Positions 1 through 8,909 of a stretch of DNA of 64,000 nt are shown in pieces. Both the position numbers and the translations under genes were made by a program. Origin of the DNA: Atopostipes suicloacalis DSM 15692 (GTDB taxonomy: Bacteria > Bacillota > Bacilli > Lactobacillales > Carnobacteriaceae_A); the NCBI RefSeq assembly GCF_900129085.1, contig NZ_FQUF01000004.1:1-64000 (forward strand). Reading direction: 5' to 3'. A model generated the notes under the pieces. That model worked only from the letters and a program-made list of their open reading frames with translations. It ran no database searches and was not told the DNA's origin. Each line of letters starts with the position of its first letter. Position 1 is the first letter of the stretch.

Positions 1-198
1 GGAATGGCCGGAAGGTCACGTGATCCAGCTTTTGGATCGTTATATCACAGAATATCTAACAGAGGAACCAAAATAAAAGCAGTTGTGGCATGTGGGCACA
101 AGTTACTACGGATTATTTATAAGATTCTAGATGACAAAGTACCATATGACGAAAAAAGAGCACTAGGTCTGCGGCAACAGAAACTAGTACTCAATTAA
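1..198 (+). mobile_element. IS110-family transposase, C-terminal end (cut by window start)
   Basis: The frame is open from base 1, so the gene starts outside the window and the ATG at base 4 is only internal. The visible 65 residues resemble the end of the C-terminal Transposase_20 domain of IS110/IS1111 enzymes, including a stretch around ACGHKLLRIIYKIL, which is typical of the last helices. These DEDD transposases move insertion sequences without classical terminal inverted repeats. The element lies directly before a 5'-truncated ATP-grasp gene, so it probably inserted into the polysaccharide locus. The exact right end of the element is not visible but should lie between about 199 and 285. 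Confidence 0.7.
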
Positions 199-242
199 GT
201 AAATATTTTTAAAATTTTCATGATTTAATTATACCATGAGAG

Positions 243-545
243 ATGCTTTTTTGTCTCTTTTTAGCATTTTCTTTTCAAATAAAACACCCGCATAGTCATT
301 TTGAGTTTAAAGGGAAAGTTTTACCAAGTGTCGCCGAGAGTTTGGATTTAGTAAAAACAGCCCATGAGCAATTAATTTACTTCGATTTAGTTTCTTGGGA
401 TATTGCAATTGATCGATTGGGAGAGCCGAATTTAATTGAGATTGGTGTAAATATTCAAGATATTAATTACCATCAAAGAACAAATGGCCCCTTGTTTGGT
501 GCATTAACAAAAGAAGTTTTAAGCAAAGTATATGGCCATCTATAA
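243..545 (+). pseudogene. 5'-truncated sugar-transfer-associated ATP-grasp protein
   Basis: From about residue 14 the product matches the C-terminal part of ATP-grasp proteins found in exopolysaccharide loci. It has a lysine-containing strand (FEFKGKVLP) followed by a metal-binding region (YFDLVSWDIAID, then GEPNLIEIGVN). Full family members are several hundred residues long; only about 85 recognisable residues remain. The first 13 residues look unrelated and probably derive from the end of the upstream insertion sequence. The frame has no recognisable ribosome-binding site. It is best read as a remnant left by the insertion. If translated, it would lack the nucleotide-binding half and could not be a working enzyme. 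Confidence 0.65.
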
Positions 546-564
546 ATAAACAGAGGTGAATTAA

Positions 565-1674
565 ATGGTAGCTATCCGCATCTTACAGTCACTAGCAACT
601 TTAGACTATGGTGAAACTGAAGCGATGATTATGAATCTTTATAGAAATATTGATCGAGATCAAATTCAATTTGATTTTGTAGTAAATGAACGAACTGCTC
701 CTTTTTTCTATGAGGCTGAAGTGAAAAATTTAGGAGGAAGAATTTTTACTCTTCCGACATTTTCTGGAAAGAACTTTGTATTTTATCGAAAAAAAGTGAA
801 TCAGCTATTCCAAGAGCATCCCGAATGGGAAATTGTTCATATTCATGATGCCTCTTCCACTATGTTGATGATTGATTTAGCAAAAAAACATCAGCTAGTT
901 ACAATTGCTCATGCGCATTTTGATCGAGATTTTATCAACTTTAAGACGTATGTCCAAAAAATCTTGCGTGCTCCTATAAAAAATAATGCTGACTATTTAT
1001 TCGCTTGTTCAAAGTTAGCGGGAGCGTATGTTTTTAATGTAAATAAAGAAGAGGTTCGAGTGATTAAAAATGCGCTTGAACCTGAAAAATATATATTCAA
1101 TGAAAATATAAGGAAAAGGAAAAGAGCTGAACTGGGGTTAAAAAATGAAATGATCCTTGGTCATTTGGGACGTATGGAAATTGAGAAAAATCAATTGTAT
1201 TTGATCGATGTTTTTAAAGCATATCATGCATTAAATTCAAAGAGTATCTTAATATTAATAGGGGAAGGGGAGCTTAAAGAGGAGCTTCAAAGAAAAGTAT
1301 CTGAATATGGGTTAAAAAAGAACGTACGATTTTTAGGTGTGGATACGGATTATTATGAATGGTTTCAAGCGATGGATGTTTTCCTGTTTCCCTCTTTATT
1401 TGAGGGGGTGCCGCTTCCTTTAATTGAAGCTCAAGCTGCCGGACTACCCATTATCGCTTCAGATAGAATAACTAAAGAAGTGAACATTTCGAACTTGATC
1501 CATTTTAAAACGATTGAAGCAGAGCCTTCGCAATGGGCAAAAATGATTGATGACTTGTATTTACTCTTTAGAGAAGATATGTCAGAAAAAATGATTGAAG
1601 CAGGTTTTGATGCGAAAGATACCGCAAAAGAATTGAAAGATTGTTATTTTTCTATTCTTAAGGAGGGGAGTTAA
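565..1674 (+). CDS. glycosyltransferase family 1 (GT4-like), polysaccharide synthesis
   Basis: The 369-residue protein has the two Rossmann-like domains of GT-B glycosyltransferases. The N-terminus (RILQSLATLDYGETEAMIMNL) matches the start of EpsF/CapM-like enzymes, although the usual glycine-rich GGAE loop is degenerate here. The C-terminal half carries the donor-binding region, with GHLGRMEIEKNQ near residue 200 and an E-x7-E-type motif in FPSLFEGVPLPLIEAQA near residues 275-291. It probably transfers one sugar onto the lipid-linked repeat unit at the inner membrane face. A ribosome-binding site (GAGGTG) precedes the ATG, and the next gene starts one base after its stop, so they form one operon. 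Donor and acceptor sugars cannot be read from sequence. Confidence 0.85.
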   Translation: MVAIRILQSLATLDYGETEAMIMNLYRNIDRDQIQFDFVVNERTAPFFYEAEVKNLGGRIFTLPTFSGKNFVFYRKKVNQLFQEHPEWEIVHIHDASSTMLMIDLAKKHQLVTIAHAHFDRDFINFKTYVQKILRAPIKNNADYLFACSKLAGAYVFNVNKEEVRVIKNALEPEKYIFNENIRKRKRAELGLKNEMILGHLGRMEIEKNQLYLIDVFKAYHALNSKSILILIGEGELKEELQRKVSEYGLKKNVRFLGVDTDYYEWFQAMDVFLFPSLFEGVPLPLIEAQAAGLPIIASDRITKEVNISNLIHFKTIEAEPSQWAKMIDDLYLLFREDMSEKMIEAGFDAKDTAKELKDCYFSILKEGS

Positions 1675-1675
1675 A

Positions 1676-2932
1676 ATGTTTGCTACCTGGATTGTTTTTA
1701 TTATCCAAGCCTTGCTATCCCATCTGTTTTTTGCCTATTTAGGGATTGAGGGGCTACCCGTCCTGATTGTGTTAATCACGACTATATTTTTTATTTTTGA
1801 CTTATCACAATATGATTTTCCAAAAGAAGTTTTTCTTATTTTGTTTTTAACTTATTTCTTAAGGTTATTTCTTCTGTTTTTTGATCTATATGGTCGTGAT
1901 TATTTTGTCCTACCCAACAGCGGATTAGATTCTGAAATGTTCAATCAATCGGCCATTACTGGCTTAGCTACTGGAAATTATGGTAATGGGCATGTGTATT
2001 CTGTAGTCATTGGTTTTCTCTATTCCTTTTTTGGATTTGAGCGGATTATTCCTCAGTTTTTTAACGTTTTATTATCGATTCAAGCGATTATATTTATTTA
2101 CAAAACGATGGGTCTGTACAAGATTCAAAAGAAAGCCAAGTATTTCGCATTAACCTTGATTGCTATTTTACCAAATTTCGCCATTATGAGCAGTATCTTG
2201 TTGAGAGAAAGTATTATTATTTTTTTATATGCACTCTCTTTTTATTGTTTTTCAAAGTGGTTGATTGATAAAAATCTTCTTTGGTTAACTCTAGCTTACG
2301 TATGTGGATTATTAGTCTCTGTTTTTCATTCAGGGTCCATCATTTTGGTCGTTGCCTATACCTTGATACTTATCTTGTTCGATCGCAGAAAAGATAAGTT
2401 TCGTATAAGCTACCAGTCAGTATTATTAGCCATTGCTTTTGGTTTTGTATTTATCTATCTGTTCCAAAATTACTATGACTTATTTTTTGCGAAATTTTCG
2501 AATATAAATGAAGTCGATGATGTGGTGGATATTTATGTAATGGGAGAGTCTGGATATTCAACTGGTTATGCGATTAAAAATCCAATCTTAAATTTTATAG
2601 TCAATACACCAGTGCGGATGTTTTATTTTATTTTTTCACCTCTTCCATGGACTTGGCGAGGTATTACAGATGTGATTGCCTTTTTATTTAGTGGATTATT
2701 TTATGGCTACACGCTTTATTTAGGCGTTCGGCATTTGTTTCATAAAAATGTTCAAAATAAAAATTTTCTTCTTATTATCTTATTAATTGTTCTGGGTGGA
2801 ATCATGGTCTTTTCTTGGGGGGTCAGTAACGCTGGAACGGCACTAAGACATCGTGACAAGTTTATTGGTTTATTTATTTTACTTCTTGCCATCACAATGA
2901 ATGAAACAAAATTTGTTCAAGCAAAACCTTAA
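1676..2932 (+). CDS. polytopic membrane protein, putative polysaccharide polymerase (Wzy-like)
   Basis: The 418-residue protein is almost entirely hydrophobic, with roughly ten membrane segments and a longer hydrophilic loop near residues 270-300. There is no signal peptide and no P-loop. Wzy polymerases join repeat units on the outer face of the membrane and are poorly conserved; position between a glycosyltransferase and a flippase is the main support for the call. A conserved-looking LLRESIIIFLYALSFY segment occurs near residues 165-180. The start follows a strong AAGGAGGGG site that overlaps the end of the glycosyltransferase gene. An alternative is a different integral-membrane glycosyltransferase or an EpsG-type protein. 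Confidence 0.6.
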   Translation: MFATWIVFIIQALLSHLFFAYLGIEGLPVLIVLITTIFFIFDLSQYDFPKEVFLILFLTYFLRLFLLFFDLYGRDYFVLPNSGLDSEMFNQSAITGLATGNYGNGHVYSVVIGFLYSFFGFERIIPQFFNVLLSIQAIIFIYKTMGLYKIQKKAKYFALTLIAILPNFAIMSSILLRESIIIFLYALSFYCFSKWLIDKNLLWLTLAYVCGLLVSVFHSGSIILVVAYTLILILFDRRKDKFRISYQSVLLAIAFGFVFIYLFQNYYDLFFAKFSNINEVDDVVDIYVMGESGYSTGYAIKNPILNFIVNTPVRMFYFIFSPLPWTWRGITDVIAFLFSGLFYGYTLYLGVRHLFHKNVQNKNFLLIILLIVLGGIMVFSWGVSNAGTALRHRDKFIGLFILLLAITMNETKFVQAKP

Positions 2933-2987
2933 ATATTCTGGATTTTTCTTAACGGTTCAAAAATGTCTGAAGAATTGAGGGAAATTT

Positions 2988-4493
2988 ATGGAACCAAAAT
3001 TCAATCAATTAAAAGTTGGAGTGCTCCTATCCTATATCTCTCGAATCATTACAGTGGTAGTAGGTCTTGTCTACACTCCAGTAATGATTCGTCTGCTTGG
3101 ACAAAATGAATACGGCCTTTATAATATCGCCGCTTCAACCATTTCGTATTTGGGAATATTGAATTTTGGTTTTGGTAGTGCTTATATGCGCTTTTATTCA
3201 AGATACAAGGTCAATGAGGACCATAAAAAAATTGCAATCTTAAATAGTATGTTTTTAACAATTTTTAGTTTGTTGGGCGTTTTGGTCATTATAGCAGGAG
3301 TTATATTAGCACTGAATGTAGATTTAATCTTTGGGACGACTCTTTCCAGTCAGGAATTACAGACCGCTCAAATCCTTGTTTTAATCTTAGTCATTAATTT
3401 AAGTGTTTCTTTTCCGGCAATTGTTTTTAATACATACCTACAGGCCAATGAAAAATTTGTCTTCCAAAACGTTTTTTTAATCCTCGCTCAGCTCACCACT
3501 CCTTTAATTAATTTGCCGATTTTATTAGCAGGTTATGGTTCTATTGGAATGGTGGCTGGGACGGTAACCATTAATATTATTTTAGAAGTGATCATTTTTA
3601 TCTACTGCATTAAGAAAATGGAGATGCGTTTTCTATTCGAGGATTTTGATCGACATTTAATGATTGAAATGACGGTCTTTTCTTCTTATATCTTCGTAAA
3701 TATGATTGTTGAACAAATAAATAATAATGTGGATAAAACAATTTTGGGACGTTTTCAAGGAACGATACCTGTCGCTATTTATAGTATAGGTTCCAATCTA
3801 AATATTTATTACCAACAACTTTCATTGACCATTGCGAATGTTTTCACTCCAAGAGTTCATCGAATGGTAGCAGAAGAAACAGATGATTTTGAATTAACAC
3901 AATTATTTACACGAGTTGGCCGAGTCCAGTTTATTTTAATGTCTCTAGTTTTAACAGGATTTATTTTTTTCGGAAGGCCATTTATTGGGATTTGGGCAGG
4001 AAGAGATTATTACCAGTCTTTCCCAGTAGCCCTCCTTTTAATGACAGCTTCTTTTGTCCCAGCAATTCAAAATATTGGCATTGAAATTCAACAAGCCAAA
4101 AATATGCATCAATTTCAATCGTGGGTCTACCTAACAATTGCATTAGGAAATATCCTTCTTTCTATTCCACTCGCACAAAAATACGGGGTAGTAGGTGCAG
4201 CATTAGGGACAGCGGTAGCAGTTATCATAGGTAATGGTGGGATTATTAACTGGTACTATCACAAAAAAATAGGAATGAATATGACATATTTCTGGAAGGA
4301 AATATCAAAGTTCATTCCCGCCTTACTTCCAGCTATTATTTACGGTTTTTTAGTGAATCAATTTGTAGATTTATACCAAATACGTTATCTAATCATTTTT
4401 GGCTTTATTTACGTCCTAATCTTCATGATTCCCTTATGGCTCGTAGGAATGAATGATTATGAAAAATACTTAGTCAAAAATCCATTCAATTAA
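2988..4493 (+). CDS. oligosaccharide flippase (Wzx-type, MATE/MVF superfamily)
   Basis: The 501-residue membrane protein has about 12-14 membrane segments. The N-terminus (SYISRIITVVVGLVYTPVMI) and the RLLGQNEYGLYNIAAS segment are characteristic of polysaccharide flippases of the Wzx/RfbX/SpoVB group. These move lipid-linked oligosaccharide repeat units from the cytoplasmic to the outer face of the membrane, where the polymerase acts. It is full length for the family. It follows the putative polymerase by 55 bases, preceded by GAGGGA, and is probably co-transcribed with it. Substrate specificity is not predictable from sequence. Confidence 0.85.
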   Translation: MEPKFNQLKVGVLLSYISRIITVVVGLVYTPVMIRLLGQNEYGLYNIAASTISYLGILNFGFGSAYMRFYSRYKVNEDHKKIAILNSMFLTIFSLLGVLVIIAGVILALNVDLIFGTTLSSQELQTAQILVLILVINLSVSFPAIVFNTYLQANEKFVFQNVFLILAQLTTPLINLPILLAGYGSIGMVAGTVTINIILEVIIFIYCIKKMEMRFLFEDFDRHLMIEMTVFSSYIFVNMIVEQINNNVDKTILGRFQGTIPVAIYSIGSNLNIYYQQLSLTIANVFTPRVHRMVAEETDDFELTQLFTRVGRVQFILMSLVLTGFIFFGRPFIGIWAGRDYYQSFPVALLLMTASFVPAIQNIGIEIQQAKNMHQFQSWVYLTIALGNILLSIPLAQKYGVVGAALGTAVAVIIGNGGIINWYYHKKIGMNMTYFWKEISKFIPALLPAIIYGFLVNQFVDLYQIRYLIIFGFIYVLIFMIPLWLVGMNDYEKYLVKNPFN

Positions 4494-4578
4494 CCCCTAG
4501 ATAAAATGACTTTAAAAGTACAGACAAAAAAATAGCGTATGTAATATCTCAGACAATAATAAATAAGGAGTGAGCATA

Positions 4579-5937
4579 ATGGTTTTAATGAAAGTGTACT
4601 ATAAATCCCCAATTTTCATGCAAAATATTCTGACTTCTGTTCGAGGATATCAATATAAACGCCAAAGAAACGGTAAATATTATCAAAGAGAAATGGATTT
4701 TTATAATAAATTTGATGTGACAGATGAAGTAGCTGTTCAAAAATATCAAGCAAAAGAATTACAAAGACTATTGCATTTTGTGGTAAATCATAGTCCATTT
4801 TACAAAGAATTCTACAAAAATATCGATATTCGACAAATTCAAACCCCTGATGACTTAAAGAAACTGCCTATTCTTGAAAAAAAAATTGTCAGAAATCATA
4901 TAGAAGAAATGTATACAATTAGTGAAAAAGAAGCGGTAGTCAGTCACACAAGTGGGACAACTGGAACTCCTATGAAGTTTTTGCATACTTATGAAGGGAT
5001 TCAAAGACGTAATGCGATTTTAGATGATTTCAAAAGAGAGCATGGATTTATTAATGGTCAGATGAAAAAAGCCAGTTTTAATTCATCAGAAATTGTTGCG
5101 GCTGATCAGCAAAGGAAAATCTTTTGGCGAGATAACGTGCCTATGAAGCAACGCCTTTATTCAAGCTTTCATAGTCAAGCTGAAAATATCCACTATTATG
5201 TCAAAAATTTAAATGAATATAAACCTATTTCGTTAGATGGTTATCCCTCTACTTTATATGAAATTGCCCGTTATATAAATACAAAGGAGATCTCTTTAGA
5301 TTTTAAACCGATTGCTATTTTTCCAACAGCTGAAACTTTGCATCCTCATTATAGAGAAGAAATTGAACGAGCGTTTAAGTGTAAAGTTTTTAATCAATAT
5401 GCTTCAAGTGAGGGCGCTCCATTTGTTGTCGAATGTACTGCAGGAAACTTGCATTATCATAAGTTGAGCGGAGTCATTGAACAAGTAGAGGATGACGAAA
5501 TGCTCATTACTTCTTTTATGAACAATGGAACACCGCTGATTAGGTATCGAATTGGAGATAAAATTAATTTTAGCGAGGAAAAAGAAAAATGTGCGTGTGG
5601 TTCTGCATTTCCAATCGTTCAATCCTTAGAAGGACGATCTACAGATTATATTGAGTCTGAGGAAAAAGGGAAAGTAACAGCCGTTTTTCTCTCAATTATA
5701 AGTGAAGAATTTAAAACTTCTATTGTCAATATGCAATATATTCAAAAAAAATTAAATCATGTCATTGTCAATATCGTTCCTGATAGTAGTTATGAAGAAA
5801 AAATAGATAACATTATTTTACAAAAATTAATCTATACATTTGGTGAAAATATGACAATCAAATTAAGAAAAGTTCCAGAAATACCAAAGGATAAAAGTGG
5901 AAAATTTAAGTTTGTAAGGAATCATTTAGCTCGTTAA
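4579..5937 (+). CDS. CapK-like / phenylacetate-CoA-ligase-family adenylating enzyme
   Basis: The protein of about 452 residues belongs to the ANL superfamily of adenylate-forming enzymes. The phosphate-binding loop SHTSGTTGTPMKF lies near residues 125-137 and the adenine-binding segment FNQYASSEGAPF near 270-281. A cysteine pair, C-x-C in KEKCACGSAF, is present. CapK-like members are common in capsule and exopolysaccharide loci, where they are thought to activate an acid for attachment to sugar; the substrate here is unknown. The longer reading frame begins with a GTG at 4570 that lies inside the AAGGAG ribosome-binding site, so ATG 4579 is chosen. The gene follows the flippase after 85 bases. 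Confidence 0.75.
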   Translation: MVLMKVYYKSPIFMQNILTSVRGYQYKRQRNGKYYQREMDFYNKFDVTDEVAVQKYQAKELQRLLHFVVNHSPFYKEFYKNIDIRQIQTPDDLKKLPILEKKIVRNHIEEMYTISEKEAVVSHTSGTTGTPMKFLHTYEGIQRRNAILDDFKREHGFINGQMKKASFNSSEIVAADQQRKIFWRDNVPMKQRLYSSFHSQAENIHYYVKNLNEYKPISLDGYPSTLYEIARYINTKEISLDFKPIAIFPTAETLHPHYREEIERAFKCKVFNQYASSEGAPFVVECTAGNLHYHKLSGVIEQVEDDEMLITSFMNNGTPLIRYRIGDKINFSEEKEKCACGSAFPIVQSLEGRSTDYIESEEKGKVTAVFLSIISEEFKTSIVNMQYIQKKLNHVIVNIVPDSSYEEKIDNIILQKLIYTFGENMTIKLRKVPEIPKDKSGKFKFVRNHLAR

Positions 5938-5973
5938 ACGATTCATACTAAAAAATAGAGAGGTCGAATCTAA

Positions 5974-6210
5974 ATGAAGAGAAGGATAATTTATGGAGGG
6001 GTTGGAGCAGTTATATTTCTTCTTATTGGCGCCTTTATCGGTTTTTTACTAGGCACATACATCGGTGGAAATTATTATCCCGAATTTGTATTTTTAACTT
6101 GGAAAGGCTATGAAGCAGTCGGTTGGATTGGAATAATACTAGGAGGAATCATTGGGGGCCTATTAGGGTATGGTCTAGGAATTAGGATGACAAACCGATG
6201 GGGGATCTGA
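5974..6210 (+). CDS. small glycine-rich membrane protein
   Basis: I do not recognise this 78-residue protein. It has two hydrophobic segments, roughly residues 7-32 and 48-70, both rich in glycine with GxxxG spacing (GAFIGFLLGTYIGG and GIILGGIIGGLLGYGLG). Such glycine zippers are typical of packed membrane helices. An N-terminal KRR suggests that the N-terminus stays in the cytoplasm. It sits 36 bases after the CapK-like gene with a GAGAGG site and is closed by a strong terminator, so it is the last gene of the polysaccharide operon. Function is unknown. Confidence 0.6.
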   Translation: MKRRIIYGGVGAVIFLLIGAFIGFLLGTYIGGNYYPEFVFLTWKGYEAVGWIGIILGGIIGGLLGYGLGIRMTNRWGI

Positions 6211-6222
6211 GATATTCATTTG

Positions 6223-6250
6223 GATGCAGCAAATAGCTGCATCTTTTTTT
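6223..6250 (+). terminator. rho-independent terminator of the polysaccharide operon
   Basis: An 8-bp perfect stem (GATGCAGC / GCTGCATC) with a five-base loop is followed by seven T residues. It lies 13 bases after the stop of the small membrane protein gene. Confidence 0.85.
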
Positions 6251-6430
6251 CATTCAATTAAACTAGAAGATTAAAAGGGGAAGAGTTAAAGATTTTAGTA
6301 GTCGTAATAATTATAAGGAAATGTTACAAGTTATAATCATATTGTCACTCATTTTTCACTTATATCCTGTAAAATAACCTTTAGCAAAGAATACATAAAA
6401 TTTTTAACTAGAAAAGAGTAGTGGAACATT

Positions 6431-7420
6431 ATGAGTACAAGATATGAAAAATTTGATATCCTTCGGGGGTTTGCCATTATAGGAGTGGTTTTAATTCATA
6501 TTACTGCCCCTTTAGCAACTGAGGGAAAAGTTTTGGCAGTCTTAGTTAATCAAATATCTAGATTCGCAGTCCCTGTTTTTTTCTTTTTATCAGGTTGGGG
6601 CTTAACCATTGCTGAAAGCTATGCAAAAAGTGATGGGTATTGGGACTTTTTAAAAGCTAGATTTTTGAGCGTATTTCCCCAATATATCGTTTGGAATTTT
6701 ATTTACTTAGCTTATTCGGATGTTTGGAGCTCACAAAATTTAATGGAAGTGTTGAAAGCTTTTCTTTTAGGAACAATTTATAATCATTTATATTTTGTCC
6801 CTGTTATCCTTGTTCTCTACGTTTTTTATCCATTATTGCTGAAGGTAGCTAATAAATTTGGTGTTTTACTGTCTTTATTCATAACAATGATTAGTCAGCT
6901 TTCTGATGTATGGATTCAACATGAATACTTTTATATGAACAAAAATATTTTAAACTGGATCTTTTATTTTATCTTTGGTATGTGGTTTGCTAGAAACTTT
7001 AAAGAGAAAGTTCAACATCTGCAAAAATACAAATTTTTTATTTGGATTGGTTTAGTTTTATCCATGAGTCTTGTTTTATTAACGCCCTTTTTAGTTGGAG
7101 ATCTTTTTGATTTTAATTTGGTACTGGCTTCGACACGTCCAACCGTTATCTTTTATTCTACTATGCTTGTGTTATTGATGATTGTGACTCCCTTTGATTA
7201 TCAGAAGATAAATAAAGTTCTTCTTAAACTCAGTAAATATTCGTTTTATATTTATTTGAGTCACTATTTATTTTTAAGTATATGGCGGGATGTTTACGCA
7301 ACATTAGGTTGGGATTGGAATACGCTTTTATATATAGTGTTCAGTTTTGTACTGGTTATGGGAGTTTCCTATGTAGTAGGTGTTTTTATGAGGAAAGCTG
7401 AGAAGAAAATTGGACTATAA
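6431..7420 (+). CDS. acyltransferase 3 family membrane protein (OafA-like)
   Basis: The 329-residue protein has about ten membrane segments. It opens with the hallmark of the acyltransferase-3 family, FDILRGFAIIGVVLIHI, whose histidine near residue 22 corresponds to the conserved catalytic-site position. These enzymes usually O-acetylate cell-surface sugars or peptidoglycan, so it may modify the polysaccharide made by the preceding genes. It lies after their terminator with a 180-base gap, so it probably has its own promoter. No C-terminal SGNH domain is present, in contrast to OatA. The substrate is not known. Confidence 0.8.
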   Translation: MSTRYEKFDILRGFAIIGVVLIHITAPLATEGKVLAVLVNQISRFAVPVFFFLSGWGLTIAESYAKSDGYWDFLKARFLSVFPQYIVWNFIYLAYSDVWSSQNLMEVLKAFLLGTIYNHLYFVPVILVLYVFYPLLLKVANKFGVLLSLFITMISQLSDVWIQHEYFYMNKNILNWIFYFIFGMWFARNFKEKVQHLQKYKFFIWIGLVLSMSLVLLTPFLVGDLFDFNLVLASTRPTVIFYSTMLVLLMIVTPFDYQKINKVLLKLSKYSFYIYLSHYLFLSIWRDVYATLGWDWNTLLYIVFSFVLVMGVSYVVGVFMRKAEKKIGL

Positions 7421-7426
7421 AAAAAT

Positions 7427-7470
7427 AAAAACTACACGATTCTACATATTGAAGAATACGTGTAGTTTTT
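7427..7470. terminator. bidirectional terminator between convergent genes
   Basis: A 12-bp inverted repeat (AAAAACTACACG / CGTGTAGTTTTT), with A-rich and T-rich outer ends, lies between the acyltransferase gene and the convergent ATPase gene. It can serve both strands. Confidence 0.8.
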
Positions 7471-7471
7471 A

Positions 7472-8593
7472 TTAACTACCTAAAATACTTAGAAAAATTT
7501 CGCGACTATCTTTTAACATCTTATTTATCCTTCTTAGATCGTGTTTCAGTGTTCGATAAGGACCGAAAATCTTTGGCACAGCCGGCAATTCCGCTTCATC
7601 AGCCATAACAACATATTCATAGTCATTCTCTTCAGTCATTTCGACTAAATAATGCTCTAATAAATAATCAATCCAAGAACTTTTCAAATATTGTGCATCA
7701 TCAATAAACAAAGCTTGATATTTTTTCTTAGCGGGAGCCAACTCCTGGAAACTCGAAATATCAATTCCCAATTCTTGAAGAGAACGTCCATCTTCAGCCG
7801 TAATTAGATTCTTTAAATCATTCACTTTAGAAATATTTCCGGAAATAACTAAGATTCTTTCATTTTCTTTTAAACGATTGGCACAATTAATAACTCGTTT
7901 AGTGAGTAGCAGTGTTTTCCCTGAGCCCTGAGCACCTTTAAATTTGTGTTTGCTTTGTGACTGACTTTTGGCAAAGACGTCGTAATCACGGGGAAGACTT
8001 TTCGAAATATAATTTTCGATATTTGTATTTGGATTTAATCGTTGCTTGATTTCTTCTGTTTCCGTTTCTGTTAACTGAATACTAGAATCTTTCTCTACGG
8101 AAAAAATTTCATTTAAGGTTGAAGTACTATTCTGAAAATCTTTAGAAGTAATTAGAATTGACTCTTCCAAACCTTCTTCGTAAATTTCCTCTAAAAAATT
8201 TTCTTCATAAATATAGAATAATTGCTTAATCACAACTTCTTTTTTTTCTTGCTGTTTTTCGATAATCGTTTGTTGAATCCTTCGCTGAAAAGTTGGGCTC
8301 AATGTGTAAAGTCTTTGTTCCATAAAAAAATCAAAAATTTCTTGATTCATTTGATATTGCTTTATATTTTCAGGGGTCTGAAAACTATAAATTACCTGAT
8401 TCGGTTCAAGAACAATAAAATCAAAGGCAGAGTGTCCCAAAGTAGGTTTTACATAAATTTCAAACTGTCGATCTACATATTCATCCCGTAAAAGAAATTC
8501 TGTTAAATAGTCAAGAAAATCAATCTCATAGACTTTTAAAGAATCTTGGAAATGTAAAATCGCTTTATGATCAGGATACAACTCAACACTCAT
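7472..8593 (-). CDS. NERD-like / truncated SF1-helicase-like P-loop ATPase of unknown function
   Basis: The 373-residue protein has two recognisable parts. Residues about 40-75 resemble a nuclease-related (NERD) core, with GHSAFDFIVLEPNQVIYSF, but the expected E-x-K catalytic pair is replaced by FQT. Residues about 215-360 form an SF1-like ATPase: Walker A FKGAQGSGKTLLL, Walker B ALFIDDAQYL, and a motif-III-like YVVMADEAELP. The chain stops soon after, near a degenerate counterpart of the helicase NYR motif, so domain 2A with motifs V-VI is absent. It is a single-gene unit read opposite to its neighbours. It may be a relic of a NERD-UvrD helicase or a regulatory ATPase. Start ATG 8593 follows AAAGGTG. 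Confidence 0.5.
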   Translation of the reverse strand: MSVELYPDHKAILHFQDSLKVYEIDFLDYLTEFLLRDEYVDRQFEIYVKPTLGHSAFDFIVLEPNQVIYSFQTPENIKQYQMNQEIFDFFMEQRLYTLSPTFQRRIQQTIIEKQQEKKEVVIKQLFYIYEENFLEEIYEEGLEESILITSKDFQNSTSTLNEIFSVEKDSSIQLTETETEEIKQRLNPNTNIENYISKSLPRDYDVFAKSQSQSKHKFKGAQGSGKTLLLTKRVINCANRLKENERILVISGNISKVNDLKNLITAEDGRSLQELGIDISSFQELAPAKKKYQALFIDDAQYLKSSWIDYLLEHYLVEMTEENDYEYVVMADEAELPAVPKIFGPYRTLKHDLRRINKMLKDSREIFLSILGS

Positions 8594-8740
8594 TGACTAA
8601 ACACCTTTCATTATCGCTTTTCTATGTCCATAGTATACCTGAAAAATATATATCCGTCAGAATCATTTAAAAAAATCCTTAAAATCTCAATCATTTCATA
8701 AAATATGCTTAACTCTTTCTCTAGATATCCGATATATCGA

Positions 8741-8755
8741 ATGAAAACGGAAACA
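8741..8755. promoter_or_regulatory. possible CcpA catabolite-response element (cre)
   Basis: The 15 bases ATGAAAACGGAAACA fit the degenerate cre consensus WTGNAANCGNWNNCW at every constrained position. It is 220 bases before the dihydrouridine synthase gene and about 150 bases from the start of the divergent ATPase gene, which is far from either start. A chance match is possible. Confidence 0.35.
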
Positions 8756-8909
8756 ATATGGAAGAGAACAAGATGAGAGCATTGGAATAACTTTAGTATA
8801 TATAAATATAGAACTTGTAAAATCTTTTGTAAGACTCAGTATCTTGTTATTTTCATCTATTTTTGGTATTATCTCTTAGCTGGTTTTTAAACAGAAATAA
8901 TAACCTCTT

